DNA of 64,000 bases, from positions 806,001 to 870,000 of the forward strand of contig JAETXT010000015.1 of NCBI GenBank assembly GCA_019188255.1. The letters run 5' to 3'. Positions 45,914 to 56,199 of this stretch are shown here, piece by piece. Source of the DNA: Verticillium longisporum (lineage: Eukaryota; Ascomycota; Sordariomycetes; Glomerellales; Plectosphaerellaceae). A program made the position numbers and the translations under genes. Position 1 is the first letter of the stretch. Every line of letters starts with the position of its first letter. A model generated the notes under the pieces. The model saw only the letters and a program-made list of their open reading frames with translations. It was not told the DNA's origin and ran no database searches.

Positions 45914-47374
45914 CTGCTTGAGCCCCTCGGCGCGGCCATTGACGTCGACCTTGACCTTGTCGTACACGGTCGGCAGCGTGTCGGCGCCGTACTTGGCGCG
46001 CAGGGCGTCGTACCAGGCGGCGTCGTACGTGCGCCAAAAGTCGTCCCGCGACTGGTAGAGGTGCGCGTAGAGCCACTTCATGCCGCCGAGCGCGTGCAGC
46101 TTGTCCTCGAGGGCGCGGTCCTGCGCCACAAAGCCCGCCGGCTCCTTGGCGCCGAAGCCCCAGAGGCCAATGTTGAGCATCGGCCTGCCCTTGGGCTGGG
46201 GCGGCGCTGCCCCCGGGGCGGCCGGGGGAGCAGCGGCGGAAGCGGAAGTGGAAGCGGAAGCGGCGGCGGGCGCGGGCCTGTCCGTGTGCGGGTGGAAGGT
46301 GGGCGCCGGGGTCTGCTGAAGGGGGCACAGCCAGAGGGGCCAGATGCCCGTGTGCTCGGTCGTGTAGTCGATGAACTTTTCGGCATTCTCGTACGGCAGC
46401 GCGAGGTCCTGGACCATGAAGCGGGCCGACTCGCCGCTGCCGTGCAGGGCGCGGTAGAGCATGCGCGTGTGGAGAAAGTCGTCGAGGAACCAGCGGAAGA
46501 AGCGGTTGAAGGGCACGGGGCGGAAGTAGTCAAAGGCGGCGGCGCCGACCCAGAAACCGCCGCGGTCGTAGCGGAAGAGGTACTCGGCCAGAGGAATAAA
46601 GTCGACGGCGGGCACCGAGACGTCGGTCGTGCCGGCGGCCTTGGTGCGCTCCTCGACGTGCAGGTAGTACCAGGGGTCCCAGGCGCCGCTGAAGGTCTGG
46701 GGCTTGGTCTCGGCCGGCTTGTCGTCGGTCAGGGTGCCCGTGACGACGACGCCGTGGCTCTTGGAGAAGACGAGGCCGTCGACGTAGTCGTACTCCGGGT
46801 TCTGAGCCACGGCCTTGTCGAGCTCGACAGCCTCGGTCTCGGTGCGCGTGCGTTGGTAGGTCGACATGACATACTTTTTCGCTGCCATGAGCTGCAGCTC
46901 GATGAGAGTCGTGATGCCGAGGGTGCCGACAGCACCGGCGGCGCCTCGGAAGAGATCTGCACGTTCGGTGGGGCTCGCCTTGACGACGTCGCCGTTGGCC
47001 AGGACCATCTCGACCTCGTTGATCGTGTCGTCAAAGAAGCCGTGCTTGAAGCTGGAGCTCTCACCCGCCGTGCCTGCGTACCCACCGCCCGCCGTGATGC
47101 CGGGGAACTCCATGACGACGGGAGGGATCAGGCCATGTCGGAGGGTGTTCTCGACGAGACGGTCCATGGGAACATTGGGCTCGACGAGGGCGATGCGTCG
47201 AGCCTTGTTGACTTCGAGGACATTGTTCAGGGCACTAATGTCCACGAAGCGATCGCGACGGAAGGGACGGGTGCTGTTGGTCGAACCGTGGAAGATGCGG
47301 TAGGGCTCCTTGCGGTCAAAGAAGGCCCGAACCGAGGAGGCTATCCTGGTCACGGCCTGCTTATGGCGCTCCAT
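45911..47374 (-). CDS. Delta(24)-sterol reductase-like FAD-binding (PCMH) oxidoreductase
   Basis: Flavoprotein resembling DHCR24/DIMINUTO. Uninterrupted minus-strand frame, 487 aa to the first stop. It begins MERHKQAVTRIASSVRAFFD; FAD-domain motifs are YRIFHGSTNSTRPFRRDRFV, VEPNVPMDRLVENTLRHGL, and GITAGGGYAGTAGESSSFKH followed by DTINEVEMVLANGDVVKASP. Further motifs: WYYLHVEERTKAA, DYFRPVPFNRFFRWFLDDFL and YDALRAKYGADTLPTVYDKV. A ~35-residue Ala/Ser/Pro/Gly-rich insertion lies around 385-420. The TAG at 45911-45913 is followed in the same frame by 41 more codons (to TAA at 45785-45787) that look like the family C-terminus (WPLAGLWGIWKSIQSKDYKL). In plants and animals the family reduces the sterol side-chain 24(25) bond; in fungi the substrate is not settled. 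Confidence 0.85.
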   Translation of the reverse strand: MERHKQAVTRIASSVRAFFDRKEPYRIFHGSTNSTRPFRRDRFVDISALNNVLEVNKARRIALVEPNVPMDRLVENTLRHGLIPPVVMEFPGITAGGGYAGTAGESSSFKHGFFDDTINEVEMVLANGDVVKASPTERADLFRGAAGAVGTLGITTLIELQLMAAKKYVMSTYQRTRTETEAVELDKAVAQNPEYDYVDGLVFSKSHGVVVTGTLTDDKPAETKPQTFSGAWDPWYYLHVEERTKAAGTTDVSVPAVDFIPLAEYLFRYDRGGFWVGAAAFDYFRPVPFNRFFRWFLDDFLHTRMLYRALHGSGESARFMVQDLALPYENAEKFIDYTTEHTGIWPLWLCPLQQTPAPTFHPHTDRPAPAAASASTSASAAAPPAAPGAAPPQPKGRPMLNIGLWGFGAKEPAGFVAQDRALEDKLHALGGMKWLYAHLYQSRDDFWRTYDAAWYDALRAKYGADTLPTVYDKVKVDVNGRAEGLKQ

Positions 47375-47818
47375 CGGTCGGGGGGGGAGGATGAGTTGGG
47401 TTGGGAGAGTGTATGTGATCAGAGCGAGTGTGTGTCAAGGTGCTCTAGCAAGACAGTGAATAATTGTTCAAGAAGCTCCGTGACCCTTGGCCGGGACCCG
47501 CATTCGGATCCGAGCTTGTACCTTTTTGGTGCAGCCACTGCCAGAGAGTACATGTCCGAGCTTCACCATTGAACTGTCAGGGGCGTCCTGAGGTAAGGTA
47601 CCTTACCTACCTACCTACCTACCTCAGATATCTTGTTGATACCTGCCCCAACAGCATCTTGAGTGCTCTGATAGCAATCGTAGACAAGGTTTTCAGAATT
47701 GAATATGGTTCGCATCATTCTCAATGCAAATCTTGAACTAGAACGCTGCTGTCTCTGACCAAAAAAATGAAAAAAAAAAGCCCATCGCCGCTGTTCCCAA
47801 TATCAGGCAGATGCCGCC
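47375..47818. other. Intergenic between sterol-reductase-like and hydrolase genes
   Basis: 444 bp, promoter of the sterol-reductase-like gene and 3' region of the next minus-strand gene. It contains a perfect 18-bp palindrome and a TACC tract (47591-47623) and an A-rich stretch at 47760-47780. Confidence 0.5.
47591..47623. repeat. 18-bp palindrome plus (TACC)n tract
   Basis: AGGTAAGGTACCTTACCT (47591-47608) is its own reverse complement and runs into about four TACC units. It is the largest member of the GGTACC-centred motif family in this window. Confidence 0.93.
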
Positions 47819-49426
47819 CTACAACTTGGCCGAGGCCTCGGGCGGCGCTGGAACATTATCTGCAATTGACTTCAGTACCCGACTCCTCATCGCCTGCTCA
47901 GTCACCTCGCTGAGGCTCTCAAAGCTGAGCTCCGTCTCCTCCAGGGTCTTGGCCTTGATGCTGACGGCCCGCGACTCGATCCCGCCAAATGTGCCAACGA
48001 CGGCCTTCATGAACCCCGCCCACCCCTCAAAGCAGCGCTGCGCATTCGGCATGCCGGGCATCAGCAGCACGAAGCAGTGCGGCATGCCTTCGTACTCCTC
48101 GAACACGACGGGGACGCCCTGGCTGCGCAGATGCTTCGCAATGTACTTGTCCTCGTCTGCGAGCAGCTCCCAGCCCGTGCACACGTACACCGGCGGCGCC
48201 CCGGTCCAGTCGCGCGCCATGAGCAGCGTCGCCAGCGGGTGCGCGAGCAGCGCGTCGTCAGCGTACATGCTCGTGCGTGGCGGGCTCGCCGGCCACGCCT
48301 CGCAGGGGGATGCTGATGGCGCGGTGCCGCGTCGGCGTCGGCAGGTAGTCAAAGGCGCCGTTGGCCTCCCAGCTGGGCGAGCTCTGCGTGATGTCCATCC
48401 ACGGCGAGCACGCGGCGACGCCGGCCGGCAGCGGCACCTCGCGCTCCTCGCCGAACCAGGCAATGGTGCGCCTCTGCCGTCGGAGCTCCAGCAGGGTCTG
48501 TAGCAGGGCTAGGCTCAGGTTGCCGCCGGCACTGCGCACACACGATTGTCAGCACGTTCGGCAGCGCGCCATGGCTCATCTGGAATGGGCCTCTTGACTC
48601 ACCTGTCACCTGAAAACACAATGTTTTGTGCTTCGACCGCCTCGTGGTAAGCGTCTGGTGGGGGATACAGAAGTGCCAGGTAGGAGGCCAACGCATCCAG
48701 CACGGCTGCCGGAAACGGATTTTGGGGCGCCAGACGATACCGGACCGAGTAACATCGACCGCCCGTCAGCTTGGCCAGCTTCTTCGTAACGGCCCGGTAG
48801 GCACATGGGTCGCCGACATAGTAGGCGCCGCCGTGGAAGTAGAGAACGGTGAGCGGGGTCTGAACCTCCTTCTGCATCTCGTCATACCTCTGCCTCTCCG
48901 ACATGGCTGGCAGTGTCGCGTCCTGGGCTGCGGCCGCGCGGTAGCCCGTCCACTCGGCCTCGACCGCCACGATCCTGGGCAGCCGAAGGGGCGCCTTGGC
49001 GGATGATGCCGTTGAATGGTCTTGCAGCGCTTCGATGGCGGCAGTCAGCGCATCACGGACGCCAGTCTCTGGCGGCACGGGCGCGGCATAGTTGGCCACC
49101 CATATCCTGCCCTTGACGCCGGGATCCCGATTGACAAGACGCTGCGTCGACGAAACGGTGCGTGGTTTGTTGGTTTGCAAGAACGAACGAAGAACGGCAA
49201 CGATCAATTCGCCGTGGAGGTCAAGATGTTTCGCTGACGCCGACAGGTGCAATATATGGAGCAGAGCCGTCTGGACGATCAATGGAACCTTGGGGAGGAT
49301 CGCGAGAACAAGCTTGGCTTGCTGCCTCACTGTCAAGGTCGAGCTAGTTTCAGTCTCGGACGGCGGTTGAGGTGCTGGTGGGGTCGACATGGCGGGCGTT
49401 GCGGGTGACGCTTGACGATTCAGCAT
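47819..49426 (-). CDS. Alpha/beta hydrolase fold-3 (HSL-type esterase), frame broken by one missing base
   Basis: Esterase/lipase of the hormone-sensitive-lipase family. Minus-strand exons about 48603-49426 and 47819-48531 (71-nt intron inside the nucleophile motif). The oxyanion-hole motif is VLYFHGGAYYVGDPCAYRA; RYRLAPQNPFPAAVLDALAS; the nucleophile elbow GDSAGGNLSLALLQ forms only after splicing; acid region VYVCTGWELLADEDKYIAKH; histidine region YEGMPHCFVLLMPGMPNAQR. After PTPTRHRAISIP the frame is lost and resumes one base off at CEAWPASPPRTSMYADDALL; one extra C in the minus-strand CCCCC (48305-48309) would mend it. The start is either 49426 (MLNRQASP) or 49390 (MSTPPAP). Confidence 0.85.
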
Positions 49427-50251
49427 TCCTTGCGGGATAGGATGGGATGACGAACGGGCGAAAGAAGAAAAGAAATCCAGAGAGGCCTGCTTGACAGGTT
49501 GGGGAGGGCACCAGAACAAGGTGTGGCAAGATTTCTCAGTGGCAAGTGCAGTTCATCCCAGGTCCAACACAAATCGAGGCCATGCTGCCATGCCACCATG
49601 CCCGTCGAACAAACCCAAGGGCATCCATGACGAAGAACGAGCCTCGGGTGCTGGGTTCTGTCTGCGAGTTTGCGAAGGGGCGGCGCGCTAGTGCTGTCGC
49701 CCCAGGGCGGAATGGACATGCGAGAGTTGTCAGAATACAGGTGGACTTGCGAGTTGGTGCCAGTCAATGGACACGCTTGGATGGATTCTCGGCTGGAGCA
49801 ACCCCAATACGGAAACCCTTGCGGTCAGGAGACCAGCCCATCTGCACCAGGGATGCACCACTGGGAACATGGCTAGCAGCACACCTGTATGAGACTCGAT
49901 TCACATGCTGATGCAGCCATGTCAATCGCGGTGGACGCTCCGTGGGGCTGTGAATGTTTTGCTTTCTGATACAACTCTTCATGGGCATGAAGTAAGATGC
50001 CCACACAGAACAGTGCGACCAGGGCCGCAAAAGCAAGGTCCCTTTATGTGACATTGAACTTGCCATGTTTGAGTCTCACCAACTATGTCATTTTCAAAAA
50101 CATCCATGTACTACTGCCCGGTGCAACTTCCTCGCCGCATACAAGATTCGCAAGTCCGTAGATCCAACCCATACACGCCGTTCGCTACCTGTACCCTCAT
50201 CGTACTATACAAACTGCCTGCCTTGCCCGTGCGGGCCTACTCCTGCTGAGG
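49427..50251. other. Intergenic before PEX14 3' end
   Basis: 825 bp. Promoter of the hydrolase gene at one end and the PEX14 3' UTR at the other; no credible exon. Confidence 0.5.
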
Positions 50252-51538
50252 TCAAGCAGAGCCACCAGCCTGAGCCTGCGAAGCGCCCGCGGCGTCACCG
50301 CTGCTGGCAGCTGATGAAGAGTTGGTCGACTTGTTCGCCATGGCCATCTGCCAGGCGGGGATGGAAGCCTTGGCACCCGAACCGCCGAGCGCGAGGCTCT
50401 TACCGGCGCTGCTAAAGTTGTTGGGCTTGGCCGGCTCGGTGCTCGAGGGCGTCGTCGGCTCGGGCGATGGCTTCTCGTCAGCCACCGACGCCGACTTGTT
50501 GCCGCTCGGTGTCGCCGGCGTTCCGCTGGTGCTGTTGTTCGGGCGGAGGTAGCCGTTGACCGGCGTGGGCGATGGCGAGGGAGCGGTCATGCGTTGCGAG
50601 ATGAGCGTCTTCAGGCTCGTCAGCTCGGCGTTGATCTCGCGCAGCCTCTGATCCGTCAGATCCTTTTGCGTCTCGAGAGCCTTGGGGATAGCATCCTTGA
50701 GGTTGTACACATCATCGCGGATCCGCTGCGCCTCGTCGTCGCGGCGCTTGTTCGCCGACTTGAGCTCGTTGATGACACCCTCGAAATCAGAGAGGGCCGT
50801 GTCCAGCCGCTCAGTTCGCTCCTGTTCCGCCGCCTTGAGCGCTTCCGTGTCCTTGGCCAGCTGCTCCACCAGCGCAAAGGCCCCGTCAAACTGCTCCTCA
50901 ATCGTCTTCTTGTCCTGTTCTAGGCGTTCGGGGGTTGGTGGTGCGATAAGAGGGTACACGTAGCGCTGCGCATGTCAGTCGATGGTCCTCAGCGCATCTA
51001 TGGCTCATGGCCAGCGCCGTATAAGTTCTCAACATACCTTGGTCAGCTCGTATACTCCGTAGCTGACGCCGCCCACGACCGTCGCCATGATGAACCAGTC
51101 CCTCCAGTCCCGCTTCGGTGGAGGCGGGGGCGGCTGCCAGGCGGCATGTTGCGGCGCGTATGGTTGGCCGTAGTACTGCTGCGGGCTGTTCTGGTAGGGC
51201 TGCCCATGGCTGGCGGTGGTGCGGTACCGGCTGGTGACTGCACACCCACGCGGGCGAGTGCCGCATCGATTTCCTCTTGTGTGAGGTTCTTGGTTCGGAG
51301 GAAGGAGACGCGGTTGTCGACGGATGAGTTTGCGACGCTCGGGTCAAGCAGGACTGTGAGTTGATTAGATTAATCCAAGGAATTGCTGTCGGCCACCATG
51401 ATGGATGAGACTGACATTGTGCCTGGACGGGTGTTAGCTGCTTCGCTCGAAACACAACAGTTATTGAATCTTCTGAGGAAGACGCAGGGGAATGCAAAGA
51501 CATACCGCCGAAGCGACGAGCTCCTCTCGTATCGCCAT
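50252..51538 (-). CDS. pex14: Peroxisomal docking protein PEX14, with microexon and one frame break
   Basis: Central docking component for PEX5 cargo at the peroxisomal membrane. Minus-strand exons 51506-51538, 51416-51422 (7 nt), 51038-51353 and 50252-50965. The spliced N-terminus MAIREELVASAAQFLLDPSV plus NRVSFLRTKNLTQEEIDAAL is the PEX5/PEX19-binding domain. Then a Gly/Gln/Pro/Tyr-rich linker, the hydrophobic segment WFIMATVVGGVSYGVYEL, and a coiled coil (~135-235; LEQDKKTIEEQFDGAFALVE and onward). The C-terminus is Ser/Pro-rich and ends QAQAGGSA. Exon 3 changes frame near 51212-51213: good from the start to GTAPPP, then one base off from SHGQPYQNSPQQYYG. One missing base restored gives 356 aa. 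Divergent from ndc80. Confidence 0.87.
51416..51422 (-). other. pex14: 7-nt microexon of PEX14
   Basis: Minus-strand GCACAAT, preceded by a CGTCCAG acceptor and followed by a GTCAGT donor. It adds Ala-Gln and the first base of Phe, turning ELVASA + LLDPSV into ELVASAAQFLLDPSV, the expected PEX14 helix. Without it exons 1 and 3 are out of frame, so it is needed for function. Flanking introns are 83 and 62 nt. Confidence 0.78.
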
Positions 51539-52084
51539 GCTTGATCAGGCAGCAGGTTCAGCGTCTACCTTGCATGCCCTCTGGCGAGATGGGATGGTGG
51601 TGATCAGGAGACAGCTGTAGATGTCTGTCGAAGACGAGGCGGGACAGCATGTGCCCTCGACGGATGGAGAAAGAGGATGGCCGGCGCTGGGCCGAGGCTT
51701 CGGTGCACGTACCGTCGGCTGGAGCTGATGCAGCCAGATGCTGGGGGCGGGGACCCGCCTTGCCGCCCATCGTTGGGATCCTCTGTTCGTGGTCACGTGG
51801 CCAGCATGATCTCATGGCCCAAGGCCCGTCTGTTGTCTTTCGTGAATGCGCGCCCAATCAGCGCGTTTCGGTGCCTTTGTTTACATTCAGGGTTCCCCCA
51901 CCCCTGGGCAACACCACACACCCCCCCCCCCCTCCCGCAATCTAAAGCTTTCGGAATAGGTACTTCCACCTTTGGCAACTTGTCCAGCTTTTTCTATCCT
52001 GTACGAGACTTCTATATACCGGCTTGATCAGGTGTCGACTCGTCGAACAGTCCTGAAATACTCGCCACAAACCACCAAACAACA
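51539..52084. other. Divergent promoter of PEX14 and ndc80
   Basis: 546 bp. Contains a C12 run (51921-51932) and a C-rich stretch. No credible exon. Confidence 0.5.
51921..51932 (+). repeat. C12 homopolymer
   Basis: Twelve C between PEX14 and ndc80, followed by a TCCCGC segment; length uncertain. Confidence 0.85.
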
Positions 52085-54480
52085 ATGTCGCAGGACACAG
52101 GTCTGTGGAGTGTTCGCAGGCCACGAGAGGTGAGCAAACAGGGTGCGCGCAACGTGATCGACAAGTCTGCTTTGCGACGCGGCGCATGGTCCTTCGCGCG
52201 CAAGCCTGACTGATGCCTCATGCAGACTCTTGGAAATCTCAACCACAACTCGGCCCTTCCCCAGCCTGCATCCGCCATGAAGCGATCCAACTCGAGCGCC
52301 GGCGCGCCCTTCTCCAACAGCCATGTGCGATCCATGTCGGGATCTAGACAGTCCCTGGCGCTCTCGCGACCCAGCCAGCCCAAGTTTCAGCGCTCCTCCT
52401 CCGGCGCGAACCTCGCCGACCTGGGCTTCTCCTCCGTCAAGCGCTCCTCCTTCCGAGACCCCAAGCCCTTCGCGCCCAGTGCCGCCCCGGGTCGCGCCTC
52501 GACCGACGCCGACCGACGCAGCAGCGTCTACCGCTCGCGACCCTCGACAAACGGGCCCATGAGCCATCAGAGCTTCTTCCAGCAAGCGCCGCAGCCCGCC
52601 GGCGTGCCGCGCGACCCTCGTCCTCTCCGCGACAGGTCCTACCAGGCCAAGATAGCGCAGGAACTCCTCGACTACCTCGCGCAGAACAACTTTGAGATGC
52701 AGATGAAGCACACCCTTTCGCAGAACATTATCAAGTCACCGACGCAAAAGGACTTCAACTACATGTTTCAGTGGCTCTACCACCGCATCGACCCGAGCTA
52801 CCGCTTCCAGAAGAACATCGACCAGGAGGTGCCCCCATCCTCAAGCAGCTGCGGTACCCGTACGAGCGGAGCATCACCAAGAGCCAGATTGCCGCCGTCG
52901 GCGGCCAGAACTGGAGCACGTTCCTCGGCGTGCTGCACTGGATGATGCAGCTCGCGCAGATGCTGGACGGCTACGCGGCCAATCGCTACGACGACGCGTG
53001 CACAGAGAGCGGTATCGACGTCAGCGGCGACCATGTCATCTTCGACTTTCTGAGCAAGGCATACAGGGATTGGCTTTCCATGGACGAAGATGCGGGCGAC
53101 GACGAGGCCGACAGGGTGCTGCCGCCGCACGTCGAGCTGATGGCCGAGGCGTTAGAACATGCCAACCCCAAATACTCCTCAGAGCTCGAGATGCTGGAGG
53201 CGGAAAACAGCCGGCTGTTGCGGGAGATTGAAGACCTGGAAAAGTCGACGCCAGATCCTGCCCTGCTCGACAACCACTTCAAAATCATGGAGGAGGACAA
53301 GATCAAGTTTGAGGAGTACAATGAACTCGCACTACAAAGAACGGACAAGTATGAGAACCGTGGCCAGGTTTTGCAGGAAGAGCTCGACAAGCTCATGGAG
53401 GAGCTCAAAGAGGCTGAGGAAGAGCGCCGCGGGCTGCAAAAGATCGTGGACGATCAGGGCATCAGCATGCAGGATATCGACCGCATGACCTCTGAGCAAG
53501 ATCGCCTTCAGAAGGGCATCGAGCTGGCAAGCCAGAGGCTGGAGGATGTCAAGAAGAAGCTGGCAGACCGCGAGATGGAGGCGAGCCACAAGCTCGACGA
53601 CCTGGAGCGCATGGTCGACAATTACAACACGGTTGCCTACCAAATTGGCCTCATTCCAGCCACGGCTGTCAACGCCAAGGGCAGAGACTTTGAGCTTCAA
53701 GTGACCGTCAACGACGGCCCGACTTTGGCTCCTCTCAACTCAAGGGTACCAGCGGCTCCGGCTCGACGGACAGGCTGCTCGCAGACCCCACGACAGGCTA
53801 CCAGCCGGCTCACATTCTCAACCTGGACCTGCGCGGTCAGATTAAGAATAGCTTGCTCACCCTGCGAAAAGAAATCTCGGAACGAAGGAGTGTCGCGATG
53901 GACTTGATGATGAAGGACCACGATTTGCTGGACGGAATCAAAGAGGCCATCGAGGACAAACGGAATGAGGTGGAGGCCCTAGAGCATCGCGTCCGTGCAG
54001 CTGAGGAAGAATATGAAAAGACCAAGGAGGTGAGCGACCGTCTGCAGTAGCGACCCGAACGGGCGACCATGAGGACTAACAGGGAGACCAGGTCACGACG
54101 ACGCAGAAGATGGCTTCCGATGCCCAGATTGAGAAGATGGAGAAGGAACTCGCCAAGATGCGTGGTTCTTTGTCCGAATCGGTTCAATTAATGGAGCAGC
54201 GTGAGATGAACACGAGCATCGAGTGAGTAACGGGCGAATGGCGAGAGACGGAATCTTTCCTTGCTAACAGCAGTCCAGGTACGAACAGCTCGTGCTGCGA
54301 GCAAACGCACTGCGGGAGGAGCTCCACACGGAGATTGACCGCATGCTGAACGACGTGATCAAGTTCAAGATTCACGTGCAGAAGAACCTGGATGACTACG
54401 AAGGCTTTGTAGCCGACGAACTGGAGAAGGAGCTGGGGAGTGACGAGCTGAGAGAAGATACCCGTGGACTCGATATGTGA
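52085..54480 (+). CDS. ndc80: Kinetochore protein Ndc80/Hec1, two frame breaks
   Basis: Microtubule-binding subunit of the Ndc80 complex. Exons 52085-52129, 52226-54029, 54092-54222 and 54279-54480. The N-terminus is a basic Ser/Arg-rich tail ([15 protein letters not shown] onward), then the CH domain ([60 protein letters not shown]), then long coiled coils to [14 protein letters not shown]. Two one-base losses interrupt it: at CCCCC 52832-52836 ([15 protein letters not shown]) and near AA 52-base-insensitive site 53742-53743 ([20 protein letters not shown]). Restoring both gives 727 aa, the usual fungal length. Automated annotation would probably split this gene or invent introns. Confidence 0.9.
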
Positions 54481-54823
54481 TTCGAGCGAGGCGATCACCC
54501 CTCGTTGATGATTTTGTATTTCGGGTGCCGCGGTTCGGTTGGGCATATGGCATCCTGAGGGACTTTGGTGCGGCAAGGTTTTGGTTTCCTGAGCGTGTGT
54601 TTGATGCTGGTCTAAGCTGACCTGTAATGATGAATGAACCTTGAACTCTTTAAGCTCCGTGCTGACCGTGTGACTATGCAGACTTGACCAATTTTGCATT
54701 CTGGGTGATGAAGCTTATGACGACAAGGTGTGCATCGGAATTGGCTTGCGATGCATTATATCTACACCATCATGTCATCAAGTGACCCCCCACCCAAGGC
54801 TGGTGGATTTATTACAAGCAGAG
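54481..54823. other. Intergenic between ndc80 and hypothetical gene
   Basis: 343 bp, ndc80 3' UTR plus short promoter. A different frame starting at the ATG near 54772 reads MSSSDPPPKAGGFITSRDER and could belong to the next gene if that gene's N-terminus is frame-broken. Confidence 0.45.
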
Positions 54824-55612
54824 ATGAACGAAGCTCGAAAGCAGAAGACTGGAGGTCCCAGGATGTCTCACGGCCGTTACGATGCACCGCGAGAGCGCGA
54901 GATATGCATACCGTCATGGGTTAAACAGCGCAATGAAAGAACATGGAGGATGATCGACCAGAAGATGCATCGCTTGCGCAACGGCTGTTGCGAGTCGGCA
55001 TCATGGCAGATCCAGGGTGTGATGGCAGATAAGCGAGCCCCACGCGATGCAATAGATGTTATACAAACATGCCTCGACCGATGCCACGCCCTTGCCGTAG
55101 CGGCACAAGGAGATGCTGTCCGGGAGAGTCTGCAGGACAACATCGCAAGGTCCTGCGAGGCCGAGCTTGACTGTCTCCGACAGGGACTTACTTTCAGACG
55201 GCCGAGATATTGGAGCATCCAGAGTGACGTGAGACGACTGGAGGATTTAGCGAGTGTAACACATATCTTGCGGCCGCACGTCAAGCACACTTTGGACGGC
55301 ACAGAGGGAGCTGAAGCCGCCTTCATAGAGACGGATTCGACTGATCGGGAAGGACATGACTCCAAGAGTGCGTCCTCTGACGGTACAGATCCGGAACAGA
55401 CACAGATGGATCAGCGCCTCGAGTTTGCAATGCGTTACAAAGGTATCGTCAATCTTGATCAGGCCAAGAGAAGATATCTCAGGGCGATGGAGGAACAGGA
55501 GTGGGAGAGAAGCCATCGCTTGCCACTGTGGAAGCAAGGAGAGCGGTACAAGAGACTTTCAGCGGGTCTGGAGGACGAGTCCAGGGCTGTCGTGGCATTT
55601 CTCTTCTCTTGA
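54824..55612 (+). CDS. Hypothetical protein
   Basis: Not recognised. Intronless frame of 262 aa from the first in-frame ATG (MNEARKQKTGGPRMSHGRYD), Arg/Glu/Asp-rich and mainly helical in appearance; the C-terminus WKQGERYKRLSAGLEDESRA ends in AVVAFLFS. No domain identified. The true N-terminus is unclear: an overlapping frame upstream (from about 54772) has a more typical start, and joining the two would need a one-base excess or a two-base loss. No support beyond length and composition. Confidence 0.5.
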   Translation: MNEARKQKTGGPRMSHGRYDAPREREICIPSWVKQRNERTWRMIDQKMHRLRNGCCESASWQIQGVMADKRAPRDAIDVIQTCLDRCHALAVAAQGDAVRESLQDNIARSCEAELDCLRQGLTFRRPRYWSIQSDVRRLEDLASVTHILRPHVKHTLDGTEGAEAAFIETDSTDREGHDSKSASSDGTDPEQTQMDQRLEFAMRYKGIVNLDQAKRRYLRAMEEQEWERSHRLPLWKQGERYKRLSAGLEDESRAVVAFLFS

Positions 55613-56199
55613 TGCACGCCGTCAGCTTGCCAGTGGCATTGATATGTCAGCCTGCAGCAGGGGAGGGAGAAGGGAGCATAAAGCTGCTTGATGTATGGTA
55701 TGCGCCAGGGGCCGGAAGGTTAGGGATGGTGGGCAGGTGGGGCCCTTACCGAAGCCCGTAGACTCCGGGCGCTGAGTATTTTGGTCTCTTACCCAGGTAC
55801 TTACTACACGCTGTAGGCACACTAGAGGTAAGGCTCCCAGGCTCAGGCCCAGGCCTTGCCTCAACAGACAAGCTCCTGGGGCAGGCTGGTGGGTCACTAA
55901 GTCCGAGTCCGATTAAGTCCACGGCGGTACGGCGGCTTTCGATCATTCTGCTGCTGCCGGATGCGAATGGACTGGCCTTTGAATGTACCTTGGGCACAGC
56001 CCATCATGAAGCTACCCCTGTCCACATGGCATGTCAAAGTCTCATCGTAACCATTGATTGCGTAGTGGATCTATCTACCTGCCTGCCTGCCTGCCTTCCT
56101 GCCACTTCATCACGAGAGAAGGTGCATGGCTGACCACTATAACTTCTTCCGTCCCCCTTCGGATTTTGCACAATCCCATTGCCTCCTTCTTGTTGCATC
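55613..56199. other. Promoter region of NAPE-PLD gene
   Basis: 587 bp; has CCTGCCTGCCTGCC-type simple sequence near 56081-56100. No credible exon. Confidence 0.5.

Noticed and set aside
45746..47572. 608-codon open frame on the + strand across the sterol-reductase-like gene
   Set aside because: Antisense shadow of a GC3-rich gene: Val/Glu/Gly/Ala-rich, no motifs, and the opposite strand carries a clear flavoprotein.
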